DNA from: Nocardiopsis alborubida
Lineage (GTDB): Bacteria > Actinomycetota > Actinomycetes > Streptosporangiales > Streptosporangiaceae
Length of the DNA: 64,000 nucleotides
NCBI RefSeq assembly: GCF_012396365.1
Contig: NZ_JAAXPG010000028.1
Location: 33,668 to 97,667, forward strand
Direction: 5' to 3'
A program made the translations under genes and the position numbers. Below the pieces are notes generated by a model that saw nothing but the letters and a program-made list of their open reading frames with translations, had not been told where the DNA came from and did no database searches. Every line of letters starts with the position of its first letter. The first letter of the stretch is position 1. Positions 1 through 9,359 of this stretch are shown here, piece by piece.

Positions 1-1
1 C

Positions 2-2794
2 GCCGCCGTCGCCACCAGGCTCTGGGACGAGTGGCTCCCCGCGCAGGTCCGCGACCACGTCAGCCGCGCACTCCCCAAGGGCGAGGACGACGCCCGCACC
101 CTAGCCGTCTGGCTCGCCGCCACCCACGACATCGGCAAGGCAACCCCCGCCTTCGCCTGCCAGGTCGAAGACCTCGCGGACGACATGCGCCGCGAGGGTC
201 TGGAGATGCCCCTCCAGAAGCAGATGGCCAACCGCGAACTCGCCCCCCACGGCCTCGCGGGACAGCTCATCCTCCGGGACTGGCTCGTCGCGAACCACGG
301 CTGGAAGGCCCGCGACACCCACCAGCTCACCGTCGTCGCCGGAGGCCACCACGGAGTTCCGCCCGGCTACTCGGCCATCGACGAACTCGACCGGCGCCCC
401 CGGCTCCTCCGCACCCCCGGCCACGAGCGCGCCTGGACCTCCGTCCAGACCGAACTCCTCGACACCGCCGCCCGCGTCACCGGAGCGGCCGAACGCCTCT
501 CCGACTGGAACTCCCTCAAGCTCCCGCAGACCGTGCAGGTCCTGCTCACCGCCCTGGTCATCGTCGCGGACTGGATCGCCAGCAACCCCGAACTGTTCCC
601 CCTCTTCCCGGGAGCGGGCGGGCGCAGCACCGACCCCGAACGCACCCGCGAGGCCTGGCGCCTCCTCGGCCTCCCCCGACAGTGGAAGGCCGAGGAGCCC
701 GGCGGCACCGCGGCGGAGCTCTTCTCGGAACGCTTCGCCCTGCCCGAGGGTGCGACCGTCCGCCCCGTCCAGGAGCAGGCGGTCGAGGCCGCGCGGCGGA
801 TGTCCGGCCCCGGCCTGATGATCGTCGAGGCCCCCATGGGGGAGGGCAAGACCGAGGCGGCCCTGGCCGTGGCCGAGATCTTCGCGGCCCGGTCCGGCGC
901 GGGCGGCTGCTTCGTCGCCCTCCCCACCATGGCCACCAGCAACGCCATGTTCGGGCGCTACCTCACCTGGCTCGACCGCCTCCCCGGAATGCCGGAGGAG
1001 GCCGCCTCCGTGTTCCTCGCCCACTCCAAGGCACACCTGAACGAGGAGTTCACACAGCTCATGGGCGGCGGACGCCGCCTGGCCGACGACACCGACCGCG
1101 ACGCCGGGGACGGCGGATCCGGCGCGGGCCGCACCCCCCGCACCCCCGCCGCCCTCACCGCCCACCGCTGGCTCCGGGGCCGCAAGAAGGGCATGCTCTC
1201 CTCCTTCGCCGTCGGCACCGTCGACCAGCTCCTCTTCACCGGCCTCAAGAGCAAACACCTGGCCCTGCGCCACCTGGCCATGGCGGGCAAGGTGGTCGTC
1301 ATCGACGAGGCCCACGCCTACGACACCTACATGAACGCCTACCTCGACCGCGCCCTGTCCTGGCTGGGCAGGTACGGCGTCCCCGTGGTCGTCCTCTCCG
1401 CGACCCTGCCCGCCGGGCGCAGGCGCGAGCTGGCCGAGGCCTACACCGGCGCCTCGGGGGAGGGGTACGAGGAGATCGGGAAGGCTCGCGCCTATCCCCT
1501 CATCACCACGGCCGAGGTCGGCGCCGCGCCCCGCCTGCACACCCCCGCCGCCTCCGGCCGCGCCACCGACGTGGTCGTGGAACCCCTGTCCGACGACCTC
1601 GACGCGCTCACCGCGCGCCTGGAGCACGCCCTGGCCGACGGCGGCTGCGCCCTGGTCGTGCGCAACACCGTCGCGCGCGTCCACGAGGCCGCCGCGCACC
1701 TGCGCGCCCGCTTCGGCGCCGACACGGTCACCGTCACGCACTCGCGCTTCCTCGCCCTGGACCGCGCCGCCAACGACGACGCCCTGGTGGCCGACTACGG
1801 GCCGCCCGCCAAGGTCGCCGAACTGGGCGGGGAGCGCCCCACCCGCCACATCGTGGTCGCCAGTCAGGTCGTGGAGCAGTCCCTGGACGTGGACTTCGAC
1901 CTCCTGGTCACCGACCTGGCCCCCGTCGACCTCCTGCTCCAGCGCATGGGCCGCCTGCACCGCCACCCGCGCGGCCGGGACCAGTCCGACCGGCCCGAGC
2001 GCGTGCGCCGGGCCCGCTGCCTGGTCACCGGCGTGGACTGGGACGAGGCGCCGCCCGCGCCCGTGCGGGGTTCGCGGACGGTCTACGGGCAGTACCCCCT
2101 GCTCCGCTCCCTGGCCGTGCTCCGCACCCGCCTGGAGTCCGGTGCCGCGGACGGGGACTCCGCCCGCACGGTCCGCCTCCCCGAGGACATCAGCCCTCTC
2201 GTCCAGGACGCCTACGGCGACCAGGACCCCGCCCCCGGCGCCTGGCAGGAGGCGATGGCCGAGGCCCTCGACGCATACGAGACCGAACAGGCGCGCAAGG
2301 GCGAGAAGGCCGAGACCTTCCTGCTCAAACCGGCGGCCCGGGACGGTCGCGCGCTCATCGGCTGGGTCGAGGCCGGGGTCGGCGAGGCCGAGGACACCCA
2401 GGCCGGCAGGGCCCAGGTCCGCGACACCCGCGACAGCCTGGAGGTCCTGGTCGCCCGCCGCGCCGCCGACGGCACCGTGACCACCGTTCCCTGGCTGGCG
2501 GACGGGCGCGGCGGACTGGACCTGCCCACCGGCACCGCGCCGCCGCCCGCCTCCGCGCGGGCCCTGGCGGCCTCCGCGCTCCGGCTGCCCTACCAGTTCA
2601 CCTTCCCCAAGGAACTGGACCGGGCCATCACCGAACTCGAAACCGACCTCGTCCTCGCCTGGCAGACCAAGGACGCCCACTGGATCGCCGAGGAGCTCGT
2701 CCTCTTCCTGGACGAGGACGACCGCGCCGAACTCGCCGGATTCCGACTGCACTACACCCCGACCGACGGACTGGAGGTCCACCGTGCCGACTGA
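2..2794 (+). CDS. cas3: Cas3 nuclease-helicase, type I-E system A (5' end outside window)
   Basis: Recruited to Cascade-bound DNA, where it nicks and degrades the non-target strand. The reading frame is already open at the left edge, so the N-terminus lies outside the window; about 930 residues are visible. The HD nuclease part shows T-H-D-I-G-K (HD at nt 125-130), G-G-H-H at about nt 340 and V-A-D-W near nt 565. The SF2 helicase part shows Walker A (G-E-G-K-T, near nt 845), D-E-A-H (near 1305), S-A-T-L-P and Q-R-M-G-R-L-H-R (motif VI, near 1940). An internal ATG at 185 would remove the HD motif and is not the real start. It overlaps cas8e by 11 bases, so the cas genes are one transcript. The nuclease and ATPase residues I can see are intact. 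Confidence 0.95.
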   Translation, partial: AAVATRLWDEWLPAQVRDHVSRALPKGEDDARTLAVWLAATHDIGKATPAFACQVEDLADDMRREGLEMPLQKQMANRELAPHGLAGQLILRDWLVANHGWKARDTHQLTVVAGGHHGVPPGYSAIDELDRRPRLLRTPGHERAWTSVQTELLDTAARVTGAAERLSDWNSLKLPQTVQVLLTALVIVADWIASNPELFPLFPGAGGRSTDPERTREAWRLLGLPRQWKAEEPGGTAAELFSERFALPEGATVRPVQEQAVEAARRMSGPGLMIVEAPMGEGKTEAALAVAEIFAARSGAGGCFVALPTMATSNAMFGRYLTWLDRLPGMPEEAASVFLAHSKAHLNEEFTQLMGGGRRLADDTDRDAGDGGSGAGRTPRTPAALTAHRWLRGRKKGMLSSFAVGTVDQLLFTGLKSKHLALRHLAMAGKVVVIDEAHAYDTYMNAYLDRALSWLGRYGVPVVVLSATLPAGRRRELAEAYTGASGEGYEEIGKARAYPLITTAEVGAAPRLHTPAASGRATDVVVEPLSDDLDALTARLEHALADGGCALVVRNTVARVHEAAAHLRARFGADTVTVTHSRFLALDRAANDDALVADYGPPAKVAELGGERPTRHIVVASQVVEQSLDVDFDLLVTDLAPVDLLLQRMGRLHRHPRGRDQSDRPERVRRARCLVTGVDWDEAPPAPVRGSRTVYGQYPLLRSLAVLRTRLESGAADGDSARTVRLPEDISPLVQDAYGDQDPAPGAWQEAMAEALDAYETEQARKGEKAETFLLKPAARDGRALIGWVEAGVGEAEDTQAGRAQVRDTRDSLEVLVARRAADGTVTTVPWLADGRGGLDLPTGTAPPPASARALAASALRLPYQFTFPKELDRAITELETDLVLAWQTKDAHWIAEELVLFLDEDDRAELAGFRLHYTPTDGLEVHRAD

Positions 2795-4505
2795 CGCCTC
2801 CGGGCCAACGCCACCCCCACCGCGACCCGCGCCCCCACCGACGCCCCCGCCCTCCTTCGACCTGACCAGCCGCCCCTGGGTCCCCGTCCAGCGGCTCGAC
2901 GGGACGGAGGCCGAGCTCTCCCTCACCGAGGTCTTCGAGCAGGCCGCGCGGATCCGGCGTCTGGTCGGCGACGTGCCCACCCAGGACTTCGCCCTTCTGC
3001 GGCTGCTCCTGGCGATCCTGCACGACGCGATCGACGGCCCGGAGGACATCGAGGACTGGGCGGACCTGTGGAACGACGGTGACGGCGACCTTCCGGCTGA
3101 CCGGGTCCGCGACTACCTCGGCGAGCACCGCGACCGCCTCGACCTGCTGCACCCGACCGCGCCCTTCCTCCAGGTGCCGGACCTGCGCACGGCCAAGGGC
3201 GAGTACTCCTCCCTCGACCCGATCGTGGCCGACGTCCCCAACAACGCGCGCTTCTTCACCATGCGCGCGCACGGGGCCGAACGCCTGGGCTTCGCCGAGG
3301 CCGCCCGCTGGCTCCTGCACGCCCACGCCTACGACACCTCCGGGATCAAGTCCGGAGTGGTCGGCGACCCCCGGGTCAAGGGCGGCAAGGTCTACCCGCA
3401 GGGGGTGGGGTGGTCCGGGAACCTCGGCGGGATCCACGTGGAGGGCGACGACCTGCGCGCGACCCTCCTGCTCAACCTGCTGCCCCGCGACACCGACAAC
3501 CTGCGTTCGCGCCCCGACGACCGCCCGGCCTGGCGCCGGGCCCCGGCCACCGCCGAGGCACTCGGGGGAGCGGAGGCCCAGACCCGCCCCCACGGCCTGC
3601 GCGACCTCTACACCTGGCAGAGCCGACGCGTTCGGCTGCACCACGACGGTGAAAGCGTCCACGGGGTCCTGCTCGCCTACGGGGACCCGCTCACCCCGCG
3701 CAACAAGCACGACCGGGAGCCCATGACCGCCTGGCGGCGCAGCCCCGAGCAGGAGAAGAAGCTCGGTGAGGAGCAGGTCTACCTGCCCCGGGACCACGAC
3801 CCCGCCCGCAGCGCCTGGCGCGGCCTCGCCGCCCTGGTCACCGGCCGCGTCCGGGGCGCCGAACAGCGCCGCGAGGCCGCGAAGATCGTGCGCCCCCGGG
3901 TGTTGGACTGGATCGCGCGCCTGACCGTGGAGGAGCACCTGGACAAGGGCTTCCTCGTCCGCGCACGCCTGGTCGGAGTTGATTACGGCACCAAGCAGTC
4001 CGTCGTCAACGAGATCGTGGACGACACCGTCGCCATGCCCGTGGTCCTGCTGCACGAGCAGGACAGCACCCTTGGTCAGACCGCGGTCGACGCGGTCAAC
4101 GACGCCGAGGAGGCGGTCATGGTCCTCGGGGACCTGGCCACCGCCCTGGCCGAGGCGGCGGGCGCGGAGACCGAGGCCCCCCGGGCCGCCGCCCGCGACC
4201 GGGGTTTCGCGGAGCTGGACGAGCCCTTCCGCAAGTGGTTGCGCGACCTGCGCCCCTCAGAGGACCCCCTCTACCCGGACGAGCAGCGCCGCGTCTGGCA
4301 GCTCAGGGCACACCGGATCGTGTCCCGGCTCGGCGACGAACTCATGGACACGGCCGGGGAGGCCGCCTGGACGGGCCGGGTCGTGGCCACCAAGAACGGC
4401 TCGGCCTGGCTCACCGCCTCCCGGGCCGACCTGCGCTTCCGCTCCGCCCTGCGCAGGGCGCTCCCGCTGACCAACACCGACCACTCCCCGCAGGAGGAGC
4501 AGTGA
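2784..4505 (+). CDS. cas8e: Cascade large subunit Cas8e (Cse1/CasA), system A
   Basis: Large subunit of type I-E Cascade; it reads the PAM and recruits Cas3. The product is 573 residues, somewhat longer than the usual 500-560, partly because of a Pro-rich N-terminal stretch (residues 8-24) before the family start motif F-D-L-T-S-R-P-W-V-P-V. The conserved Cse1 context D-L-L-H-P-T-A-P-F-L-Q follows at about residue 115. The GTG start at 2784 lies inside the end of cas3. The gene ends in a GTGA overlap with cas11. Family assignment rests on the N-terminal motif, length and operon position. Confidence 0.93.
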   Translation: MPTDASGPTPPPPRPAPPPTPPPSFDLTSRPWVPVQRLDGTEAELSLTEVFEQAARIRRLVGDVPTQDFALLRLLLAILHDAIDGPEDIEDWADLWNDGDGDLPADRVRDYLGEHRDRLDLLHPTAPFLQVPDLRTAKGEYSSLDPIVADVPNNARFFTMRAHGAERLGFAEAARWLLHAHAYDTSGIKSGVVGDPRVKGGKVYPQGVGWSGNLGGIHVEGDDLRATLLLNLLPRDTDNLRSRPDDRPAWRRAPATAEALGGAEAQTRPHGLRDLYTWQSRRVRLHHDGESVHGVLLAYGDPLTPRNKHDREPMTAWRRSPEQEKKLGEEQVYLPRDHDPARSAWRGLAALVTGRVRGAEQRREAAKIVRPRVLDWIARLTVEEHLDKGFLVRARLVGVDYGTKQSVVNEIVDDTVAMPVVLLHEQDSTLGQTAVDAVNDAEEAVMVLGDLATALAEAAGAETEAPRAAARDRGFAELDEPFRKWLRDLRPSEDPLYPDEQRRVWQLRAHRIVSRLGDELMDTAGEAAWTGRVVATKNGSAWLTASRADLRFRSALRRALPLTNTDHSPQEEQ

Positions 4506-5179
4506 CCACCACGAGCACCGCCGGGTTCGTGCCCGAACTCAGGGACGTCGGGAAGCTGGTCGACGAACGCGTCCGCCAGCTCCAGGGCGGCTACCTCAAG
4601 GACCTCCCCGACGCCGTCGCCACCCTGGCCAAGCTGCGCCGGGGCGCGGGCAAGCCCATCGAGGCCGTGCCCGAACTGGTGGGGCTGACCCTGGACCACC
4701 GCTTCTACGAGCGCTTCTCCGTCTCCGACCCCCGCACCGAGGACGCCGAGGCCGCCGCGCACGAGGCGCTGACCCTCTACGCCCTGCACCAGCAGTCCAA
4801 GCGCGAGAGGGGCATGCACCGGCGCGGACGCGACCTCGGCGGGGCCGTCCGCCGACTCATGCCCGCCGGGGACATCGACGAGCCGCTGCGCAGGAGGTTC
4901 GTGCAGGCGGGGAGCGCCGTGCACCACGCCACCCGCCTCGACCGGCTCCGGGGGATCGTCCAGCTCCTGCGCGCCGAGGACGTCCCGCTCGACTACGGAC
5001 TCCTGGCCGACCAGCTCCACGACGCCCGCACCCGCCCCGGGGCCGAACGCGTGCGCCGGGCCTGGGGGCGCGGCTTCCAGGCCTACCGGCACTCGGAGGG
5101 CACCGACGCGGGCGGCACCGAGGCCGACGGCGCCACCGGCCCCCAGGGCACGGAGACCGCGACCGGCGTCTCCGACTGA
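4502..5179 (+). CDS. cas11: Cascade small subunit Cas11e (Cse2/CasB), system A
   Basis: Small alpha-helical Cascade subunit that stabilises the crRNA/target duplex. I start it at the GTG at 4502, which shares a GTGA overlap with the cas8e stop; an open frame runs further upstream but lies inside cas8e. This gives 225 residues. The conserved helices are present, including A-L-T-L-Y-A-L-H-Q-Q (about residue 90) and the C-terminal W-G-R-G-F-Q-A-Y. The tail after residue 195 is Gly/Thr-rich and probably disordered. A 114-base gap with a hairpin separates it from cas7, the only real gap in this operon. Confidence 0.9.
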   Translation: MTTTSTAGFVPELRDVGKLVDERVRQLQGGYLKDLPDAVATLAKLRRGAGKPIEAVPELVGLTLDHRFYERFSVSDPRTEDAEAAAHEALTLYALHQQSKRERGMHRRGRDLGGAVRRLMPAGDIDEPLRRRFVQAGSAVHHATRLDRLRGIVQLLRAEDVPLDYGLLADQLHDARTRPGAERVRRAWGRGFQAYRHSEGTDAGGTEADGATGPQGTETATGVSD

Positions 5180-5244
5180 CAAGGCCCCCACCGCCACCGG
5201 AGCCCTTTCCGGGGTCCGGCACCACCAGCCCGCTTCGCCCCCGC

Positions 5245-5270
5245 CCCGCCCGAGTGCGCCCGCGGGCGGG
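5245..5270 (+). other. GC-rich hairpin between cas11 and cas7 (system A)
   Basis: Arms of 8 bases (CCCGCCCG at 5245-5252 and CGGGCGGG at 5263-5270) enclose a 10-base loop. No U-tract follows, so it does not look like a full intrinsic terminator. It lies in the only long intergenic space of the operon. It could be an mRNA processing or stabilising element that raises cas7 relative to cas3/cas8e (inference). Confidence 0.4.
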
Positions 5271-5293
5271 CACCGACAAGACAAGGACACACC

Positions 5294-6481
5294 ATGAGCC
5301 GCACCATTCTCGACGTGCACGTGTTGCAGACCGTGCCGCCCAGCAACCTCAACCGCGACGACACCGGCGCACCCAAGACGGCCGTCTACGGCGGCGTCCG
5401 CCGCTCCCGGGTCTCCAGCCAGGCCTGGAAGCGCGCCACCCGCCTGGCCTTCGACGCCCTGCTCGACCCCCGGGAGCTGGGCACCCGCACCAAGCGCGTC
5501 GCCGAGCTGGTCGCCTCCCGTATCCGTGAGATCGACCCGGCCATCGAGGAGGCCGCGGCGCTGGCCCTGGCCGCCGAGACCGTCCAGGTCGCCACCGGCT
5601 CCAAGATCGAGGTGCCCAAGCGCAAGGCCGACGCGGCCAAGAAGAACGGCACCAAGGAACCCGCCCCCGAGTCCGCCTACCTGATGTTCCTCAGCGCCCG
5701 CCAGCGCGACGGGCTCGCCCGACTCGCGGTGGAGGGCCGTGAGGACATCAAGGCCTTCCTCAAGGACAAGGAGAACAAGGCGCGCGCCAAGGCGGTCGCC
5801 GACACCCGCCACTCGGTGGACATCGCCCTGTTCGGCCGCATGGTCGCCGACGGCGCCGACGTCAACGTGGACGCCGCCGCCCAGGTCGCGCACGCCCTCA
5901 GCGTGCACGCCGTGGAGAACGAGTCCGACTACTACACGGCCGTGGACGACCGCAACCCCGAGGAGGAGACCGGCGCGGGCATGATCGGCACCGTCGAGTT
6001 CAACTCCGCCACCCTGTACCGCTACGCCGCCGTGGACGTGGACCTGCTCCGCAGGAACCTGGGGGAGGGGCTGCGCGAGGACGAGCCGGTCACCGAACCG
6101 CTGCGCCGGGCAGTGGAGGCGTTCGTGCGCGGGTTCGTGGAGTCGATGCCCACCGGCAAGGTCAACACCTTCGGCAACCACACCCTGCCCGACGCGGTCG
6201 TGGTCAAGCTGCGCGGCGCGCGCCCGATCAGCTTCGTGGGAGCCTTCGAGGAGCCGGTGGAAGCGGGCGCGGGACACGTGGCCCAGGCCAGCGCGCGCCT
6301 GGCCGAGTACGTGCCGCAGGTGGAGCGGGCGTTCGGGGCGGCCGACGACGTCGACACCTGGGTGGTGCGGGTGGGGGAGCGCACCGCCAAGCTCTCCGGC
6401 CTGGGCGAGGAGGTCACCCTCCCCGAACTGGTCGAGCGGGTCGGCGCGGCCGTCGCCCAGCGCCAGGCGCCGCGGGCATGA
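5294..6481 (+). CDS. cas7: Cascade backbone Cas7e (Cse4/CasC), system A
   Basis: Backbone subunit; six copies polymerise along the crRNA in type I-E Cascade. The product is 395 residues. The diagnostic N-terminus is present: T-I-L-D-V-H-V-L-Q-T-V-P-P-S-N-L-N-R-D-D, then A-V-Y-G-G-V-R-R-S-R-V-S-S-Q-A-W-K-R (about 35-55). The central F-G-R-M-V-A-D and the Q-V-A-H-A-L-S-V-H region are also typical. A Lys-rich insertion (about 110-125) precedes the thumb region. It overlaps cas5 by an ATGA. Confidence 0.95.
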   Translation: MSRTILDVHVLQTVPPSNLNRDDTGAPKTAVYGGVRRSRVSSQAWKRATRLAFDALLDPRELGTRTKRVAELVASRIREIDPAIEEAAALALAAETVQVATGSKIEVPKRKADAAKKNGTKEPAPESAYLMFLSARQRDGLARLAVEGREDIKAFLKDKENKARAKAVADTRHSVDIALFGRMVADGADVNVDAAAQVAHALSVHAVENESDYYTAVDDRNPEEETGAGMIGTVEFNSATLYRYAAVDVDLLRRNLGEGLREDEPVTEPLRRAVEAFVRGFVESMPTGKVNTFGNHTLPDAVVVKLRGARPISFVGAFEEPVEAGAGHVAQASARLAEYVPQVERAFGAADDVDTWVVRVGERTAKLSGLGEEVTLPELVERVGAAVAQRQAPRA

Positions 6482-7206
6482 GTGCGGTGAGCGTCCTGCC
6501 CCTGGTTCTGGCGGGCCCGCTCCAGGCCTGGGGCTCCGCCTCCCGGTTCGCCCGCCGGGGCACGGAGAACGCCCCCACCAAGAGCGGTGTGCTCGGGCTG
6601 CTCGCCGCCGCCCTGGGCCGGGACCGCACCGCCGACCTGTCCGACCTGGCGGCGCTGCGCTTCGGCGTGCGGGTGGACCAGCCCGGAATCCGCGTGCGCG
6701 ACTACCAGACCGCCAAACACCTGGACACGGACACGTCCATGCCGGTGTCGGAGCGCTTCTACCTGTCCGACGCCGTGTTCGTCGCGGCCGTGGAGGGCCC
6801 CGAGGGCCTGGTCGCCGAGCTGTACCGGGCGGTCCGCGACCCCGTCTACCTGCCCTACCTCGGCAGGCGTTCGTGCCCGCCCTCCCGCCCCGTCGACCTG
6901 GGTGAACCCGTGGCGGGCACCGTCGAGGAGGTGCTGCGTGACCAGCCCTGGCAGGCGGCCCCCTGGTACTGGCGGCGCACGGGGCGCCGCCAGGACGCAC
7001 AGATCACACTGACCACGCTGGTGGACGCGGCGCCCGGGGACGGCCGGGCGGACTCGCTGCGCGACCTGCCGCTGAGCTTCGATCCGGCGCACCGCCGCTA
7101 CGCCCTGCGCGCGGTGCGCTCCGGTTCGGTCGACGCGCCGAATCCGTTCGCGCGGCGCCGGCCGGTCCCCGACCACGACCCCATGGCCGCCCTGGGAGGA
7201 AGCTGA
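6478..7206 (+). CDS. cas5: Cas5e (CasD), 5'-handle-binding subunit, system A
   Basis: Binds the 8-nt 5' handle of the crRNA and caps the Cas7 filament. The product is 242 residues, normal for the family. The N-terminal RAMP strand and G-P-L-Q-A-W-G motif (about residue 14) are followed by T-K-S-G-V-L-G-L-L-A-A-A-L-G. A later L-G-R-R-S-C-P-P segment is also typical of Cas5e. The ATG start overlaps the cas7 stop (ATGA), and the stop shares one base with the cas6e start. Confidence 0.93.
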   Translation: MSAVSVLPLVLAGPLQAWGSASRFARRGTENAPTKSGVLGLLAAALGRDRTADLSDLAALRFGVRVDQPGIRVRDYQTAKHLDTDTSMPVSERFYLSDAVFVAAVEGPEGLVAELYRAVRDPVYLPYLGRRSCPPSRPVDLGEPVAGTVEEVLRDQPWQAAPWYWRRTGRRQDAQITLTTLVDAAPGDGRADSLRDLPLSFDPAHRRYALRAVRSGSVDAPNPFARRRPVPDHDPMAALGGS

Positions 7207-7925
7207 TGTACCTCACCCGATTCCGGTTCAACACCCACCGCCCCGGAGCGAGGAAGCTGCTGTCCTCGCCGCAGGCCCTGCACGCGGCCGTGATGGGCTC
7301 CTACGCCGACCTGCTGCCCAGCGATACCGGCGGCCCCCGGGTGCTGTGGCGGGTGGACCGCAACGCCCGCGCGGAGGTGTTCCTGTACGTGGTGGGCCCG
7401 AACCGGCCCGACCTGACGCACGTGGTGGAACAGGCGGGGTGGCCGACCGATCCCGCGAACACGTGGCAGACCCACGAGTACAGCGGGTTCCTGAAGAGGC
7501 TGGAGGCCGGGCAGACGTGGGCGTTCCGGCTCACCGCCAACCCCGTGCACAGCATCCGCCGCAAGGACGGCGAGCCCACCAAGCTCACCGCGCACGTCAC
7601 CCCGCGCCACCAGGCGGGATGGCTGCTCCAGCGGCAGGAGCGGTGCGGCTTCGAGGTCGTGCGCAAGGACGCTGAGCAGCAGCTCCTTCCGGGCCAGGAC
7701 GAGCACGAACTGGTCGTGCACGACCGCGACGCGCGCGGCTTCGACAAGGCGGATCCGCGTCCGGACCGGCGGGGCAAGCGGATGAAGGTGCCCGTGGTCA
7801 CGGCGACCTTCGACGGCAGGCTGACCGTCACCGACCCCGACGCGCTGCGCCGCACGCTGTGCGCCGGACTGGGCCGGGCCAAGGCCTACGGTTGCGGGCT
7901 GATGACCCTGGCGCCGGTGGGCTGA
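7206..7925 (+). CDS. cas6e: crRNA endoribonuclease Cas6e (Cse3/CasE), system A
   Basis: Cuts the precursor crRNA at the base of the repeat hairpin and stays bound to the 3' stem. The product is 239 residues. It shows the ferredoxin-like N-terminus with Y-L-T-R-F-R-F-N and the C-terminal Gly-rich loop G-L-G-R-A-K-A-Y-G-C-G-L-M-T-L-A, diagnostic of Cas6e. The repeats of arrays 1 and 2 form the expected stem (CCCCGC / GCGGGG around GCAC). Confidence 0.94.
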   Translation: MYLTRFRFNTHRPGARKLLSSPQALHAAVMGSYADLLPSDTGGPRVLWRVDRNARAEVFLYVVGPNRPDLTHVVEQAGWPTDPANTWQTHEYSGFLKRLEAGQTWAFRLTANPVHSIRRKDGEPTKLTAHVTPRHQAGWLLQRQERCGFEVVRKDAEQQLLPGQDEHELVVHDRDARGFDKADPRPDRRGKRMKVPVVTATFDGRLTVTDPDALRRTLCAGLGRAKAYGCGLMTLAPVG

Positions 7926-7928
7926 ACC

Positions 7929-8912
7929 GTGGGGACCGTGGGAAGGCGCAGGACCTCGGGCCCGCGCGAGCTGACGAGGGTGGGCGAGCGGCTGTCGTTC
8001 CTGTACCTGGAACGGTGCGTCGTGCACCGCGACTCCAACGCCATCACCGCCGAGGACGGGGACGGGACGCGCTACCTGCCGTCCGCGACCATCGGCACGC
8101 TGCTGCTGGGCCCGGGGACGAACGTGACCCACTCGGCGATGAGCCTGCTCGGCGAGTGCGGGGCGACGGTGGTGTGGGTGGGGGAGCACGGGGTGCGCTA
8201 CTACGCGGCCGGGCGCGCGCTGACGCGCTCCTCCCGGTTGGTGGAGGCGCAGGCGACGGCGTGGGCGAACCGGCGGAGCAGGCTCGACGTGGCGCGGGCG
8301 ATGTACCGGATGCGCTTCCCGGACCTGGACGTGGAGGCGCTGAGCCGTCAGGCGCTGCTGGGCAAGGAGGGCGACCGGGTCAAGGCGTGTTACCGGGAGC
8401 AGGCGGCGCGGACCGGTGTGACCTGGCGCGGGAGGCGGTACGTGCCGGGCGACCACGACGTCTCGGACCCGCCGAACAAGGCCATCACCGCGGCGGCACA
8501 GTGCTTCTACGGGGTCGCGCACGCGGTGACGGCCGCACTCGGGTGCAGTCCGGGACTGGGGTTCGTGCACTCGGGGCACGAGCGCGGGTTCGTGATGGAC
8601 GTGGCCGATCTGTACAAGGTGGAGATCGGGATCCCCGTGGCCTTCGACGCGGCGGCGCAGGGGGACGAGGACGTGGACGGGGTGACGCGCAGGCTGCTGC
8701 GGGACCGGATCAACGAGGAGGGGCTGCTGGAGCGGTGCGTGCGCGACATCAAGGCTCTGTTGCTCGGTGAAGGATCGGTTGGGGCTCAGGGCGAGGCCGA
8801 GGGTGCGGGCGAGGGCGCGAACGACGATGTGGCGGACACGGTCGGCCTGGTGGGCGACCGGGGTGAGCTGCTGGAGTCGGGTTACAGCTACGCCGACGAG
8901 GTGGTCTGGTGA
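7929..8912 (+). CDS. cas1: CRISPR integrase Cas1e, system A
   Basis: Catalytic subunit of the Cas1-Cas2 spacer integrase. The product is 327 residues from a GTG start 3 bases after cas6e. It carries F-L-Y-L-E-R at the N-terminus, N-K-A-I-T-A-A-A-Q-C-F-Y-G (about 185) and the active-site segments F-V-H-S-G (metal-binding His) and D-V-A-D-L-Y-K (Asp). The last 45 residues are an acidic, Gly-rich tail beyond the usual fold. It ends in a GTGA overlap with cas2. Confidence 0.96.
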   Translation: MGTVGRRRTSGPRELTRVGERLSFLYLERCVVHRDSNAITAEDGDGTRYLPSATIGTLLLGPGTNVTHSAMSLLGECGATVVWVGEHGVRYYAAGRALTRSSRLVEAQATAWANRRSRLDVARAMYRMRFPDLDVEALSRQALLGKEGDRVKACYREQAARTGVTWRGRRYVPGDHDVSDPPNKAITAAAQCFYGVAHAVTAALGCSPGLGFVHSGHERGFVMDVADLYKVEIGIPVAFDAAAQGDEDVDGVTRRLLRDRINEEGLLERCVRDIKALLLGEGSVGAQGEAEGAGEGANDDVADTVGLVGDRGELLESGYSYADEVVW

Positions 8913-9259
8913 CGGTCGTCGTGCTCACGAACTGTCCGGCCGGGCTGCGCGGGTTCCTGACCCGGTGGCTCATGGAGATATCGGCGGGGGTGTTCATCGG
9001 CAACCCGTCGCGCCGGATCCGGGAGGCGCTGTGGGCGGAGGTGAAGGAGTACGCGGGGAACGGGAGGGCGTTGCTGGCGTACAGCGACGACTCCGAGCAG
9101 GGGTTCACCTTCCAGACCTTCGAGCATCACTGGGAGCCGGTGGACCATGAGGGGCTCACCCTGATGCATCGCCCCAAGAAGGTGCAGGAGGAGAACAGAA
9201 GGCCTCCGAAGAGCGGGTGGAGCAAGGCGTCGAAGAGGCGGCGCTTTGGTGGGAGGTGA
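8909..9259 (+). CDS. cas2: Cas2e, system A
   Basis: Structural partner of Cas1 in spacer integration. The product is 116 residues. The Cas2e signature T-V-V-V-L-T-N-C-P-A-G-L-R-G-F-L-T-R-W-L is followed by A-G-V-F-I-G-N-P-S-R-R-I-R-E. The C-terminal 25 residues are basic. It is the last gene of the operon and stops 43 bases before the shared leader sequence of array 1. Confidence 0.95.
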   Translation: MTVVVLTNCPAGLRGFLTRWLMEISAGVFIGNPSRRIREALWAEVKEYAGNGRALLAYSDDSEQGFTFQTFEHHWEPVDHEGLTLMHRPKKVQEENRRPPKSGWSKASKRRRFGGR

Positions 9260-9302
9260 GTTGTTTTGGGTGCTTTGATGGATTGTGGTGCGGGTGTCCG
9301 TC

Positions 9303-9359
9303 TCTGAAGAAGTTGGAAAAACGGCTGCTTGCCACTGGTAAGTTCGCAGGTCGTTGACT
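9303..9359 (+). promoter_or_regulatory. Leader of CRISPR array 1
   Basis: The 57 bases before the first repeat are identical, base for base, to 17142-17198 before array 2. The segment is more A-rich than its surroundings (a GAAGAAGTTGGAAAAACGG core). Identity limited to this stretch plus the repeat suggests it is the functional leader recognised by the system A integrase and possibly the array promoter. Confidence 0.85.

Noticed and set aside
101..3049. Very long minus-strand open frames opposite cas3/cas8e, and similar long frames opposite other genes
   Set aside because: Typical shadow frames of GC-rich coding DNA: low-complexity Gly/Val/Arg composition, no ribosome-binding site, and clear cas genes on the other strand.
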